Below are positions 19,431 to 28,958 of a DNA stretch of 64,000 bases, piece after piece. Origin of the DNA: Winslowiella toletana (lineage in GTDB: Bacteria > Pseudomonadota > Gammaproteobacteria > Enterobacterales > Enterobacteriaceae); contig NZ_CP134152.1 of the NCBI RefSeq assembly GCF_032164335.1, forward strand, positions 1,798,001 through 1,862,000, in the 5' to 3' direction. Made by a program: the position numbers and the translations under genes. Each line of letters begins with the position of its first letter. Position 1 is the stretch's first letter. The notes beneath the pieces were generated by a model, which was not told where the DNA came from, searched no databases, and worked only from the letters and a program-made list of their open reading frames with translations.

Positions 19431-20621
19431 TCACAGCACGCGGCAGGCAAATCCTTTCAGGTACATTCCTTCCGGATAGCTGGCAATCACGGGATGGTCA
19501 GCCGCCTGACGGAACTGCTCAATAAATTGTACATCACGATGTGCATCAAGCGCGGCATCAGCGATAATTTTCTGAAATAAATCAGTCGCCATCAACCCGG
19601 AACAGGAGAAGGTCAGCAGCATGCCATTCGGATTTAACAGCTGCATTGCCAGCATATTAATATCTTTATAACCGCGGCAGGCACCCGCCAGCTGATTTTT
19701 ATTTTCGACGAATTTTGGTGGATCCATAACGATCAGATCGAATTTCTCACCGCTGTCGCGATAGCTGCGCAGCAGCTTGAAGACGTCATCACGCAGGAAT
19801 TGTGCTTTGGAAACGTCAAGGCCATTCAGTTCGACATTCTGTTTCGCCACATCAAGCGCCGCCTGAGAAGTATCCACGCTGATCACTTCGGTGCAGCCGC
19901 CCATCAAGGCGGAAACCGCGAAGCCGCCGGTGTAAGAGAAGCAGTTAAGCACCCGGCGATCTTTGGCATAGCGACGCGTTGCCAGTCGGCTGTCGCGTTG
20001 ATCAAGATAATAGCCGGTTTTATGGCCAGTCTGAATATCAACCAGCAGCTTCATTCCGTGCTCGGTAATCGGCAGCAGTGGCGGTGGCAGATCGCCGCAG
20101 ACCACGCCTTGCGTCAGCTCCAGCCCCTCTTTTTTACGCACTGAAACGTCGGAGCGATCGTAGATGGCACACTCCGGATAACACTGCGTCAGGGCTGAAA
20201 TCAGCGCCGCACGCTGATACTCGGCGCCTGCCGATAACAACTGCAGCACGAGAAAGTTACCGAAACGGTCAATGGTGACACCCGGCATACCGTCAGATTC
20301 ACCGGCAATCAGGCGGTAGCTGTCGAGATCATCACGCTCTGCCAGCCAGTCACGCAGCGACTGAGCCGCCTGCAAACGACGAACAAAGAAGTCGATATCA
20401 ATCGACTCATCCTGCTGCCAGCTCCAGACGCGCGCGCGAATCTGTGACTGCGGTGAGTAGGCTGCACGTGCCAGCCATTTGCCCTGGCTGTCACAGACAT
20501 CAATGGTTTCACCACTGCTGGCTTTGCCTTCCATACGCGCCACGGCGCCGGAAAACACCCATGGATGACGACGTAACAGGGACTTTTCGCGGCCCTTGGC
20601 GAGAATCAAACGAACGCTCAT
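19431..20621 (-). CDS. rlmI: 23S rRNA m5C1962 methyltransferase RlmI
   Basis: A 396-residue enzyme with an N-terminal PUA domain (about 1-80, [13 protein letters not shown]) and a C-terminal SAM methyltransferase domain. The SAM site is [19 protein letters not shown] and the catalytic-type motif is [12 protein letters not shown]. It methylates C1962 of 23S rRNA. It is divergent from yccX. Confidence 0.96.
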   Translation of the reverse strand: MSVRLILAKGREKSLLRRHPWVFSGAVARMEGKASSGETIDVCDSQGKWLARAAYSPQSQIRARVWSWQQDESIDIDFFVRRLQAAQSLRDWLAERDDLDSYRLIAGESDGMPGVTIDRFGNFLVLQLLSAGAEYQRAALISALTQCYPECAIYDRSDVSVRKKEGLELTQGVVCGDLPPPLLPITEHGMKLLVDIQTGHKTGYYLDQRDSRLATRRYAKDRRVLNCFSYTGGFAVSALMGGCTEVISVDTSQAALDVAKQNVELNGLDVSKAQFLRDDVFKLLRSYRDSGEKFDLIVMDPPKFVENKNQLAGACRGYKDINMLAMQLLNPNGMLLTFSCSGLMATDLFQKIIADAALDAHRDVQFIEQFRQAADHPVIASYPEGMYLKGFACRVL

Positions 20622-20710
20622 ATTTTGCTATGCTTATTTACGGAAAAATTTGCGCCATTGTCGGGTGCTGACCGGCAAATTGCAATTATCCTGATTCACA
20701 GGGGGAGATA

Positions 20711-20989
20711 ATGGCAGAAGTATGCAGCAAAATTTGGGTGCATGGCAGGGTTCAGGGCGTGGGATTTCGTTACAACACGCAAAGTGAGGCGAAAAAGCTC
20801 GGCCTGAATGGCTATGCGCGTAATCTCGATGATGGCAGCGTAGAAGTACTGGCCTGCGGTGAGGCGCAGCAGGTGGAGGCGCTGCTGGCATGGCTGAGAG
20901 CCGGCGGGCCTCGAAGTGCGCGGGTGGATAAAGTGCTGGTGGAACCGCATCAGCCTTCAGTGCTGCCAAACGGTTTTACCACCGGCTAA
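20711..20989 (+). CDS. yccX: Acylphosphatase
   Basis: A 92-residue acylphosphatase that hydrolyses acyl phosphates. The signature [11 protein letters not shown] holds the catalytic Arg, and [12 protein letters not shown] holds the catalytic Asn. The fold-length domain has no extensions. The stop is one base from the convergent tusE stop. Confidence 0.95.
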   Translation: MAEVCSKIWVHGRVQGVGFRYNTQSEAKKLGLNGYARNLDDGSVEVLACGEAQQVEALLAWLRAGGPRSARVDKVLVEPHQPSVLPNGFTTG

Positions 20990-20990
20990 C

Positions 20991-21317
20991 TCAGAGACAT
21001 TTCACCGGTTTAGGCAGGCCAGCGATTTTGGTTGCCTGCTTTGCCGGTCCATCCGGAAACAGACGGAACAGATAACGGCTGTTGCCTTTCTCTTCCCCGA
21101 ACTTTTGCGCGACGGCTTTTACCAGCATCCGCACGGCTGGAGAGGTATTAAACTCGAGATAAAACTCGCGGACGAACCGCACCACTTCCCAGTGGGCTTC
21201 ACTCATCTCAATCGACTCTTCTGTAGCAATATGCAGCGCCAGCGCTTCATTCCAGTCGCTAATCTTTTTCAGATATCCCTGCGCGTCGCGTTCAATCTCT
21301 TTGCCTTCAAATAACAC
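20991..21317 (-). CDS. tusE: Sulfur relay protein TusE
   Basis: A 108-residue DsrC/TusE-family protein. It takes sulfur from TusBCD and passes it to MnmA for 2-thiouridine formation in tRNA. The conserved penultimate Cys (KPVKCL) is the sulfur-carrying residue. The core [22 protein letters not shown] is present, here spanning two overlapping motifs. It is convergent with yccX. Confidence 0.95.
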   Translation of the reverse strand: MLFEGKEIERDAQGYLKKISDWNEALALHIATEESIEMSEAHWEVVRFVREFYLEFNTSPAVRMLVKAVAQKFGEEKGNSRYLFRLFPDGPAKQATKIAGLPKPVKCL

Positions 21318-21378
21318 GTTTCTGCCTCGTTCTTCGGTTACGGCGCGCAGTTTAGCAAACTTTCCTTCAGCAAAAAAT

Positions 21379-21404
21379 AAAGCCCCGCAAGCGGGGCTTT
21401 AAAT
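21379..21404. terminator. Terminator downstream of yccA
   Basis: AAAGCCCC (21379-21386) pairs with GGGGCTTT (21393-21400) around GCAAGC. It lies just after the yccA stop on the minus strand and before the tusE promoter region. Confidence 0.75.
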
Positions 21405-21419
21405 GTTCATCTGTGAAGC

Positions 21420-22076
21420 TTAGTTACTGCGGGCGAAGCCGAGAATGCTCAACAGGCTGATAAAGATATTATACAGCGAGACATACAGGGTGACGGTTGC
21501 GCGAATGTAATTGGTTTCGCCACCGTGGATGATATTGCTGGTTTCATACAGGATGGCACCTGCAGAGAACAGAATAAACATCGCGCTAATCGCCAGATGC
21601 AGCGCCGGAATCTGCAGGAACAGGTTAGCGACTACTGCAACCAGCAGCACCACAAAGCCTGCCATCATCATGCCGCCAAGGAATGACATATCCTTGCGCG
21701 TGGTCAGCACGTAAGCTGAGCAGCAGAAGAATACCAATGCCGTACCGCCGAGTGCCAGCGCGATAACGTCGCCCATTCCGGCACTGAGGAAACTGTTAAG
21801 AATCGGGCCGAGGCAGTAACCAAGGAAACCGGTAAAAGCAAAGGCGGCCAGTATACCCGCCGGGCTGTTTGCCAGTTTGTGGGTCAAAAACATCAGGCCG
21901 TAGAAGCCGACCAGCATCAGGATTAAACCTGGCGAAGGCAGGGCAAACACGGTGCTGGCCGTAGCGGTAATGGCTGAGAAGGTCAGCGTCAGGCCCAGCA
22001 GGAAATAGGTATTGCGCAGCACTTTATTGGTGCTGATAAGCGAGCTTTCGCGTGTGGAACTAACGATGCGATCCAT
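21420..22076 (-). CDS. yccA: FtsH modulator YccA (Bax inhibitor-1 family)
   Basis: A 218-residue inner-membrane protein with about seven hydrophobic helices and a short cytoplasmic N-terminus ([20 protein letters not shown]). It belongs to the BAX inhibitor-1/UPF0005 family. In E. coli YccA binds the FtsH-HflKC protease and protects SecY when translocons jam. The last helix ends with [12 protein letters not shown], as in E. coli. Confidence 0.94.
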   Translation of the reverse strand: MDRIVSSTRESSLISTNKVLRNTYFLLGLTLTFSAITATASTVFALPSPGLILMLVGFYGLMFLTHKLANSPAGILAAFAFTGFLGYCLGPILNSFLSAGMGDVIALALGGTALVFFCCSAYVLTTRKDMSFLGGMMMAGFVVLLVAVVANLFLQIPALHLAISAMFILFSAGAILYETSNIIHGGETNYIRATVTLYVSLYNIFISLLSILGFARSN

Positions 22077-22252
22077 AAAGCGCCTCTCCTGAGATCATTA
22101 TATAGCGACGACAATAAGCAAGCAGGATAAATAAAGGAAGGCGTTTTACCCTTCTTTACGCGTTAAACTGCTGATAATCCGCGCGTGATGGCGATAAATA
22201 CAACAAAAAAACCAGAGTTGATGATTTTTCAGGCGAACGAATCAAAACGCGC

Positions 22253-22281
22253 TTTACAAGCATCAGGCAGATGTTTATAGT
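22253..22281 (+). promoter_or_regulatory. Promoter of the first tRNA-Ser gene
   Basis: TTTACA (-35, 22253-22258), a 17-base spacer and TATAGT (-10, 22276-22281) are followed by the GC-rich discriminator GCGCC. This is a typical stringently controlled tRNA promoter, about 12 bases before the tRNA. Confidence 0.75.
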
Positions 22282-22293
22282 GCGCCTCATTGC

Positions 22294-22381
<88 letters not shown>

Positions 22382-22796
22382 TCAAATTTAACGGGTCAGC
22401 GAAAGCTGGCCCGTTTTGCTTTGTGCCTCAGAATACCTCTACGATTGCTTCTGCCAGCTGCACTGCTGTCTCTCACTATTACAGCGTGAGCCCTTCTGTT
22501 TTATTCTTTGTTATTTCATCTTGGCGTGTGTGGCTCACTGCAGATTTGCGCCAACCAATTTCCTGCATGGCGGCGCGATAAAACGCCGGGTCTGCGAACA
22601 AACTGCGGGTCAAAAAGGCTTTTTTTTCAGCATAACGACTTAAAAGACAAGCAATTAGCACATATTTTAGGCGGTCAGTAGCGTTAGTGCTAATTGCCTG
22701 TTGCTCTCGAACAATCAACCCATTACACTGCTACGCATCCTGAAGAGCTAAGCAGTATTTAACAGCGTTTCAGGTGGCTTTAGAAATAGAGTCTGC
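22382..22796. other. Spacer between the two tRNA-Ser genes
   Basis: 415 bases. Short open frames cross it on both strands, including a 79-codon one on the minus strand, but none has a recognisable family or good ribosome site. A short hairpin AACGGGTCAGC/GCTGGCCCGTT (22390-22415) directly after copy 1 is a likely tRNA terminator. I see nothing else. Confidence 0.6.
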
Positions 22797-22884
<88 letters not shown>

Positions 22885-23324
22885 TCTTTATTTCCACTCG
22901 GTTTTATCTTCGAACATTCCTGTTCAACTTCCTCCTCAATATTTTACTTTTCACTCCAGCTGTACCGATGTTCTTTTCCGTTCTCTCAGTTATCAATCCT
23001 TTGAACAACGTTCTGTTATCAGACCGGTAATCATGCGTTCACCTTCGGCATTAAACATAAGACACTGGCTGGCATGACTCACGGACTGCAACGTTTCAGC
23101 GTCTGCTCATCTCTTCTGAAAACATTCTGTTGCTTTTCAGTCTGCTGGTGGCACTAAACCGCAGGTGACAGAGTCTGCTATATTGCTAACACTGTACGCG
23201 ACTTAAACGTCCGGGGCTTTTCGTCACAGGGCAGGTTATGATGTGTCGATATTTTGCTGTCTGAGTATTGGCAGCGTGTTGGATAGCCAGGATGTTTACC
23301 ATCTGAATCAATGGAATAAGCACA
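22885..23324. other. Non-coding region upstream of agp
   Basis: 440 bases without a supportable gene. The segment just before agp (GGAATAAGCACA) provides its ribosome site, and the promoter must lie here. No clear operator was recognised. Confidence 0.5.
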
Positions 23325-24980
23325 ATGATCAAAAAATACACTCTCTGCGCGTTATCTGTTCTGGCCGCACTTCCGTTAGGATTTTCTGCTCAGGCAGCGG
23401 AAGGTGATCTGCAGTTACAACAAGTATTAATGATGAGTCGCCATAACCTGCGCGCCCCGCTGGCGGATAATGGCAGCGTGTTAGAGCAATCGACCAAAAA
23501 ATCCTGGCCGCAGTGGGATGTGCCTGGCGGTCAGCTCACCACTAAAGGTGGCGTGCTTGAAGTTTATATGGGTCACTATACCCGTGAATGGCTGGCACAG
23601 CAGGGGCTGGTAAAAACCGGCGAGTGTCCTTCTTCTGACGATGTATTTGCTTACGCCAACAGTTTACAGCGCACCGTGGCTACCGCGCAGTTCTTTATCA
23701 ATGGCGCATTCCCGGGTTGTGATATTGCCATCACTCACCAGGATGAGATGGGCAGCATGGATCCGATCTTTAATCCGGTGATCACTGACGGCAGCGAAGA
23801 GTTTAATAAGCAAGCGCTGACCGCGATGAACGCGGCGGCTGAAAAACTGAGCCTGAAGCCGGCGTTTCAGCGGCTGGAAAAAATTATCGATTACAAAAAT
23901 GCTCCGGCTTGTGACGATAAAAAACAGTGCTCGCTGAGCAGTGAAAATCAAAATAAATTCAAAGCCAACAGCGGTGAAGAGCCTGGCGTTTCGGGTCCGC
24001 TGAAAGTGGGCAATTCGCTGGTTGATGCGTTTACACTGCAATATTACGAAGGCTTGCCAATGGAGCAGGTGGCCTGGGGCCAGATTAAAACCGCAGAACA
24101 GTGGAAAGAGCTGTCAGCGATTAAAAATGGCTATCAGGATGCGCTGTTTACCTCCCCGGAAGTGGCGCGTAATGTCGCTGCGCCGCTGGTGGATTATATC
24201 CGTAGCCAGCTAATCGATCAGGATAAAGCCACTGCGCCAAAAGTTACGCTGATGGTGGGCCATGATTCCAATATCGCTTCGCTGCTGACCGCACTGGACT
24301 TCAAACCTTACGAATTACCGGGCCAGAATGAGCGCACGCCAATCGGTGGCCAGATTGTCTTTGAGCGCTGGCACGACAGCAAGAACGATAAAGATCTGGT
24401 AAAAGTTGAGTACGTTTATCAGAGTTCCGAGCAGTTACGCGACGCTGAACCCCTCACGCTGAAAAATCCGCCGAAGCGCGTCACACTTCAGATGCAGGGT
24501 TGTGAAACCGATGCTAACGGTTTCTGCTCATGGGATCAGTTTACTCAGGTGCTGAATACCGCAGTGCAGGGCACGGCATTGCAACAGGCAGCGCCAGCGG
24601 CAAAACCGGCTGAACAGCCAGCGGCTGATACTGCTCAAGCGGATGCGGATAAAGCAGCAGCTGAAAAGGCAGCAGCAGAAAAAGCTGCAGCAGAAAAAGC
24701 AGCAGCTGAGAAGGTAGCAGCAGCTGAGAAGGCGGCGGCAGAGAAAGCAAAAGCAGAGAAAGCAGCAGCTGAAAAGGCGGCGACAGAGAAAGCCGCTGCC
24801 GACAAAGCAGCTGCAGAGAAGATAGCGGCAGAGAAAGCGGCAAAGGCGAAAGCCGCGGCAGAGAAAGAAGCTGCCGACAAAGCCTCTGCTGCACAGGCTG
24901 CCACAGATAAGTCTGCGCAGCCAAAGCAGGCTGAACAGCAGGATGATAAAGCGGCTGGCGAAACGCCAAAAGCGCAGTAA
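23325..24980 (+). CDS. agp: Periplasmic glucose-1-phosphatase Agp with an Ala/Lys-rich C-terminal tail
   Basis: A 551-residue histidine acid phosphatase. A signal peptide (ending about SAQA, residue 24) precedes the catalytic core. The nucleophile His40 is in [10 protein letters not shown], the Agp version of RHGxRxP, and His313-Asp314 are in [16 protein letters not shown]. The core to about residue 420 matches E. coli Agp (413 residues, glucose-1-phosphate scavenging). The remaining ~130 residues are an added low-complexity tail built mostly of AAAEK-type repeats, like domain II of TolA, predicted to form one long charged helix. In E. coli agp also neighbours yccJ-wrbA. A strong hairpin follows the stop. 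Confidence 0.9.
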   Translation: MIKKYTLCALSVLAALPLGFSAQAAEGDLQLQQVLMMSRHNLRAPLADNGSVLEQSTKKSWPQWDVPGGQLTTKGGVLEVYMGHYTREWLAQQGLVKTGECPSSDDVFAYANSLQRTVATAQFFINGAFPGCDIAITHQDEMGSMDPIFNPVITDGSEEFNKQALTAMNAAAEKLSLKPAFQRLEKIIDYKNAPACDDKKQCSLSSENQNKFKANSGEEPGVSGPLKVGNSLVDAFTLQYYEGLPMEQVAWGQIKTAEQWKELSAIKNGYQDALFTSPEVARNVAAPLVDYIRSQLIDQDKATAPKVTLMVGHDSNIASLLTALDFKPYELPGQNERTPIGGQIVFERWHDSKNDKDLVKVEYVYQSSEQLRDAEPLTLKNPPKRVTLQMQGCETDANGFCSWDQFTQVLNTAVQGTALQQAAPAAKPAEQPAADTAQADADKAAAEKAAAEKAAAEKAAAEKVAAAEKAAAEKAKAEKAAAEKAATEKAAADKAAAEKIAAEKAAKAKAAAEKEAADKASAAQAATDKSAQPKQAEQQDDKAAGETPKAQ

Positions 24981-24986
24981 TGTTGA

Positions 24987-25017
24987 AAAAACAGGGGAGC
25001 CGCTTGCGGCTCCCCTG
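24987..25017. terminator. Terminator between agp and the aldehyde dehydrogenase gene
   Basis: CAGGGGAGCCG (24992-25002) pairs perfectly with CGGCTCCCCTG (25007-25017). On the minus strand it is followed by a run of T (complement of 24986-24991), so it chiefly ends the leftward dehydrogenase transcript; on the plus strand there is no T-run. Confidence 0.7.
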
Positions 25018-25079
25018 ATGTTAACTGCCGACAGAAGCAGCGAGAACGCCGCTCTTAAGCAATATCGGCTTGAGGTGTA

Positions 25080-26456
25080 TTACGATTTCGCCACCACAAC
25101 CAGCTTCTGGTTAACAAACTCTTTAATACCCAGATCGGACAGTTCGCGGCCATAACCGGAACGTTTAACCCCACCGAATGGCAGTTCTGCGGCAGTATCC
25201 GTCAGAGAATTGATGTAAACCATGCCGGTTTCAATACGCGAAGCCAGCTTTTTACCGCGTTCGATATCAGTGGTAAACACCGATCCGCCCAGCCCATAGT
25301 GCGAATCGTTGGCCAGTTCCACCACTTCATCGTCATCCTTCACCACGTAAACCTGCGCCACCGGGCCAAAGAACTCTTCAAAGTAGGCCGGGTTGCTGCG
25401 CGCGATATCAGTAAGAATAGTGGGCTGATAGAAGCAGCCATCACCCTCCACCGCGTTACCGCCATAATGCAGTTTGGCACCGTTTTCCACTGCCGCTTTC
25501 ACCTGCTTGACCAGGCTGTCGCGCGCACCTTCGGAAGAGAGGGGACCAAGGGTAGTGCTCTCATCCAGTGGATCGCCAATTTTCACCGCTTTAAACGCTG
25601 CGGTAAATTTCTCCAGGAAGCGATCGGCCACTTTCTGCTGCACAATAAAACGTTTCGCCGCAGTACAGACCTGACCGGCATTGTTCAGTCGCGCTTGTGC
25701 ACCTTGCTTCACTGCTTCATCAAGATCGCAGTCATCCAGCACCACGAATACGTCGTTACCGCCCAGTTCAAGCGTGGACTTTTTCAGATATTTCGCCGCC
25801 TGCGAAGCGACAATGCTACCGGCTTTTTCTGAACCGGTCAGCGCTGCACCCTGAATACGATCATCGGCGATCAGATCGGCAACCTGGTCGTTAGAGATAA
25901 ACATATTGGTCCACGCGCCTTCTGGTGCACCCGCTTCGCGTACCAACTGTTCAAAAATGCTGGCACAGTGCGGCACGATACTGGCATGCTTCGCCAGCAC
26001 CGGATTACCGGCCGCCAGATTGGGTGCCAGCACGCGCATCAGCTGGTAGTAAGGGAAGTTCCAGGGTTCGACCGCCATCAGTACGCCAATTGGATGGTTC
26101 TCCACCCAGGCTTCACCCAGTTCGGTTGGGTAGCGGGTAGGCTGCAGAAATCGCTCGGCGTTTTCTGCGTAGTAGCGGGCGATTTGCGCGCACAGCTGTA
26201 CTTCGCCGCGACTCTGGCCAATCAGTTTACCCATTTCAACGCTGGCAATTTTTGCCAGTTCATCGACGCGGCTGTCAATAATTTCGGCAAGTTTTTTCAG
26301 CACTTGCAGACGTGGCTGAATATCGCCTTTACACCAGTCGGACTTATACAGTTTCGCTGCGGTATCCAGCGCCTGCTCGACCTGTTGAGGGTTATGTCCC
26401 GGCCATGATTTGATCAGTTTATTATTTGCCGGGTTAATGGTCTGATATGAGGACAT
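25080..26456 (-). CDS. NAD(P)-dependent succinate-semialdehyde dehydrogenase-type ALDH
   Basis: A 458-residue aldehyde dehydrogenase of the Sad/YneI group, which oxidises succinate semialdehyde and related aldehydes to acids. The catalytic Cys is in NNAGQVCTAAKRF, the general-base Glu in STLELGGNDVF, and the substrate/cofactor motif EPWNFPYYQ is present. The start is put at 26456 (MSSYQTINPANN), which has a GGAGAG ribosome site; the ATG at 26468 has none. It lies between agp and yccJ, which are adjacent in E. coli, so it is an insertion relative to that order. Exact substrate is an inference. Confidence 0.85.
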   Translation of the reverse strand: MSSYQTINPANNKLIKSWPGHNPQQVEQALDTAAKLYKSDWCKGDIQPRLQVLKKLAEIIDSRVDELAKIASVEMGKLIGQSRGEVQLCAQIARYYAENAERFLQPTRYPTELGEAWVENHPIGVLMAVEPWNFPYYQLMRVLAPNLAAGNPVLAKHASIVPHCASIFEQLVREAGAPEGAWTNMFISNDQVADLIADDRIQGAALTGSEKAGSIVASQAAKYLKKSTLELGGNDVFVVLDDCDLDEAVKQGAQARLNNAGQVCTAAKRFIVQQKVADRFLEKFTAAFKAVKIGDPLDESTTLGPLSSEGARDSLVKQVKAAVENGAKLHYGGNAVEGDGCFYQPTILTDIARSNPAYFEEFFGPVAQVYVVKDDDEVVELANDSHYGLGGSVFTTDIERGKKLASRIETGMVYINSLTDTAAELPFGGVKRSGYGRELSDLGIKEFVNQKLVVVAKS

Positions 26457-26524
26457 TATTCTCTCCATGAGTAAGCTGGTGAATGTTGATTCAAAGAGTG
26501 GTTTCCCACATAAATAGCTGACTT

Positions 26525-26755
26525 CTAGACGTTTTTACGCTCGACAACTTTGTTATCCCACGTCAGCTCATTCTGATCGGTTTTTTCAAAGGCGCGCAGT
26601 AGCACTTCGTCGCTGCCTTGTTGTTCCCAAATTTGCTCAGCGAGTTTCTCGTCATATTCGGCCAGTTCGAAAATCGCTTCGGCGATCTCCGGAGAAGTAC
26701 GACGCAAGTTTGCCCACTCACCTACACGGTGTGCTTTAGATTGTTGCGTAGCCAT
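26525..26755 (-). CDS. yccJ: YccJ small protein
   Basis: A 76-residue acidic protein closely matching E. coli YccJ ([20 protein letters not shown]). Function is unknown. It follows wrbA by 21 bases on the same strand, and in E. coli the two form a stationary-phase (RpoS-type) operon. Confidence 0.92.
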   Translation of the reverse strand: MATQQSKAHRVGEWANLRRTSPEIAEAIFELAEYDEKLAEQIWEQQGSDEVLLRAFEKTDQNELTWDNKVVERKNV

Positions 26756-26776
26756 GATTGCCTCCTGAAGCAGATG

Positions 26777-27376
26777 TTATCCATTAAGTTTAGTTGCCAG
26801 CCCGGCAACGTATTCGCCCTGATAGCGGGCGATAGCCAGTTCTTCTTCGCTTGGCTGGCGCGAGCCGTCGCCACCGGCAAGGGTGGTGGCGCCATACGGC
26901 GTACCACCGCGTACCTGGCTGATATCAAACAGTTCTTTGGTTCCGTAACCAATAGGCACGATGACCATGCCGTGATGCGCCAGCGTGGTCCAGGTCGAGG
27001 TGATGGTGTGTTCCTGGCCGCCGCCAGTGCCGGTAGAGGCAAATACGCTCGCCAGCTTGCCGTAGAGCGCGCCCGAAGCCCAGAGTCCACCGGTGCGGTC
27101 AAGAAAGGTACGCATTTGACCGGCCATGTTGCCGAAGCGGGTCGGCGTACCAAAGATAATCGCATCATAGTGTGACAGTTCTTCGGGCGTAGCTTCCGGT
27201 GCAGCCTGCTGGGTTTTACCGCCAACCTGGGCGAAGCGTTCCGCCTCCATGGTTTCAGGCACGCGCTTGACCGTTACCTCGGCACCCGTGACGCTGCTGG
27301 CCCCTTCGGCTACCGCATTCGCCATGGTTTCGATATGTCCATACATGGAATAATAAAGCACTAAGATCTTCGCCAT
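26777..27376 (-). CDS. wrbA: NAD(P)H:quinone oxidoreductase WrbA
   Basis: A 199-residue flavodoxin-like FMN enzyme (E. coli 198) that reduces quinones by two electrons. The N-terminal FMN phosphate loop is in [15 protein letters not shown], and the flavin-contacting segment is [18 protein letters not shown]. The C-terminal part has [17 protein letters not shown], typical of WrbA. It is the first gene of the wrbA-yccJ unit. Confidence 0.96.
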   Translation of the reverse strand: MAKILVLYYSMYGHIETMANAVAEGASSVTGAEVTVKRVPETMEAERFAQVGGKTQQAAPEATPEELSHYDAIIFGTPTRFGNMAGQMRTFLDRTGGLWASGALYGKLASVFASTGTGGGQEHTITSTWTTLAHHGMVIVPIGYGTKELFDISQVRGGTPYGATTLAGGDGSRQPSEEELAIARYQGEYVAGLATKLNG

Positions 27377-27725
27377 TCATTAGCTCCGTGGTGGAAAAGT
27401 TACGTTGATACATATCGGGCAATCACCCCAGTATAGAAGAGAATAGGCAGCTTGCCGTGACAGGCGTACAGCAAGTAACCCGTAAAGAAATGACATCATT
27501 TTATCGGGAAAAATTTCATCATTGCGCAGAGGGGCTTAAGTGGAGCCTGCGGGCTAATTGCACTTTTTTAGAATATTGTTTGTTTCCAAATATAAACACT
27601 TGCGGTGCGGCAGGGCTGTTTGTCTAAAATTCAGGGTACGGCGGTAGTTCGCTGCCGTACCCTCTTGTTGCATCAGACAGCAGGGTGTAAGCAAGATGAT
27701 GTCTTAACTAAATCGGAGGTAAGAA
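27377..27725. other. Divergent control region of wrbA and ymdF
   Basis: 349 bases with no gene. It must contain both promoters. Before ymdF, GTCTAAAATT (27621-27630) resembles an RpoS-type extended -10; the AAATCGGAGGTAAGAA just before 27726 is a strong ribosome site. No other element was recognised. Confidence 0.45.
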
Positions 27726-27890
27726 ATGGCAGAACACCGTGGTGGCTCTGGTAATTTTGCTGAAGACCGTGAAAGAGCATCAGAGGCTGGCCGTAAAGGA
27801 GGCAAATGCAGCGGAGGTAATTTCAAAAATGATCCGCAGCGCGCTTCCAAAGCCGGTGAAAAAGGGGGGCGCAGTAGCGGTAAAAAGTAG
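27726..27890 (+). CDS. ymdF: KGG-repeat stress-induced protein YmdF
   Basis: A 54-codon gene. The product has two KGG/con-10-type repeats: GNFAEDRERASEAGRKGG, then GNFKNDPQRASKAGEKGG, very hydrophilic and Gly/Lys-rich. It closely matches E. coli YmdF (57 residues), and the place between wrbA and rutG is conserved. Family members are induced by starvation or general stress. A GGAGGT ribosome site precedes the ATG. Confidence 0.93.
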   Translation: MAEHRGGSGNFAEDRERASEAGRKGGKCSGGNFKNDPQRASKAGEKGGRSSGKK

Positions 27891-27923
27891 TTATTCGCTA
27901 ACTGCACGGTATGTTTTCCCCTT

Positions 27924-27949
27924 AGCCGCCGGGTGTTGCCCGGCGGTTT
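27924..27949 (+). terminator. Terminator of ymdF
   Basis: CCGCCGGG (27926-27933) pairs with CCCGGCGG (27939-27946) around TGTTG, followed by TTTAGC. It lies shortly after the ymdF stop. Confidence 0.65.
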
Positions 27950-28028
27950 AGCTTTCCCCCGCACTTTCCATTGACCTCTCTGCCGGCGCAACGCAAACTA
28001 GCGGCCCATTTTTCATCCGGACCCGGCT

Positions 28029-28958
28029 ATGTCGTCGTTTCTCTCGCGCTACAAATTCAATATAAAAATCCAGGAAGCGGTGCTGATGCTGATCACCATG
28101 CTGTGGGGTGGCACCTTCCTGGTGGTACATCACGCGATGAACGTCAGCGGGCCATTTTTCTTTGTCGGGCTGCGTTTTGCTACTGCGGCATTGCTGCTGG
28201 CACTGTTTTCCTGGAAAACCCTGCGCGGATTGAGCTGGCATGAGTTCAAAGCCGGCGCCTGGATTGGTCTTGCCATCGCTTGCGGCTATGGCCTGCAAAC
28301 CTGGGGAATGCAGACCATCTCCAGCAGTAAATCGGCCTTTATCACCGCAATGTATGTACCGCTGGTCCCGCTGCTGCAATGGTTGTTTCTCGGCAGAATG
28401 CCGGGCCTGATGTCATGGATTGGTGTGGTGCTGGCTTTTACTGGACTGTTATTACTGGCAGGACCAGAAGGGGATAGCCTGGCGTTCAGCGCCGGTGAAA
28501 TCGCTACTCTGCTGAGTACGCTGGCGATTGCGGCGGAGATTATTCTGATTAGCGCCTGTGCCGGTAAGGTAGACGTCAGGCGCGTGACGATTGTTCAGCT
28601 GGCTGTCGCTTCCGCCTGTGCTTTTATCTTTATGCTGCCGAATGGCGAGTCGGTTCCGGCTTTTTCGCCGTTTCTGCTCTATAGCGCGGTCGGACTGGGG
28701 ATCGCCAGCGCAGTGATTCAGGTTACCATGAACTGGGCCCAGCGCAGCGTATCGCCAACCCGCGCGACGGTGATTTACGCCGGTGAGCCGGTATGGGCGG
28801 GCATTGTCGGACGTATTGCTGGTGAACGATTGCCGGGTATTGCGCTGTTGGGCGGCGCATTAATTGTATTGGGTGTCTTAATCAGTGAGCTAAAGCTGAA
28901 GCGTAAGAAAAAGGCGAAGCCGTCAGCTTCGCCTGAACCCGCTGGCGAAAACCGTTAA
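28029..28958 (+). CDS. EamA/DMT-family transporter
   Basis: A 309-residue drug/metabolite transporter-superfamily protein with about ten hydrophobic helices in two EamA repeats (MLWGGTFLVVHHAM early; YAGEPVWAGIVGRIAGERLPG in the second). The C-terminus is Lys-rich and cytoplasmic (KLKRKKKAKPS). The substrate cannot be told from sequence. The stop overlaps the convergent rutG stop by 4 bases. This gene is not present at this site in E. coli. Confidence 0.85.
   Translation: MSSFLSRYKFNIKIQEAVLMLITMLWGGTFLVVHHAMNVSGPFFFVGLRFATAALLLALFSWKTLRGLSWHEFKAGAWIGLAIACGYGLQTWGMQTISSSKSAFITAMYVPLVPLLQWLFLGRMPGLMSWIGVVLAFTGLLLLAGPEGDSLAFSAGEIATLLSTLAIAAEIILISACAGKVDVRRVTIVQLAVASACAFIFMLPNGESVPAFSPFLLYSAVGLGIASAVIQVTMNWAQRSVSPTRATVIYAGEPVWAGIVGRIAGERLPGIALLGGALIVLGVLISELKLKRKKKAKPSASPEPAGENR

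Noticed and set aside
24541-24969. Two long minus-strand open frames (142 and 89 codons) over the Ala-rich repeat region of agp
   Set aside because: They are antisense shadows of the low-complexity GCA/GAA repeats; composition is only Leu/Pro/Ser or Ala/Ser/Phe and there is no ribosome site.
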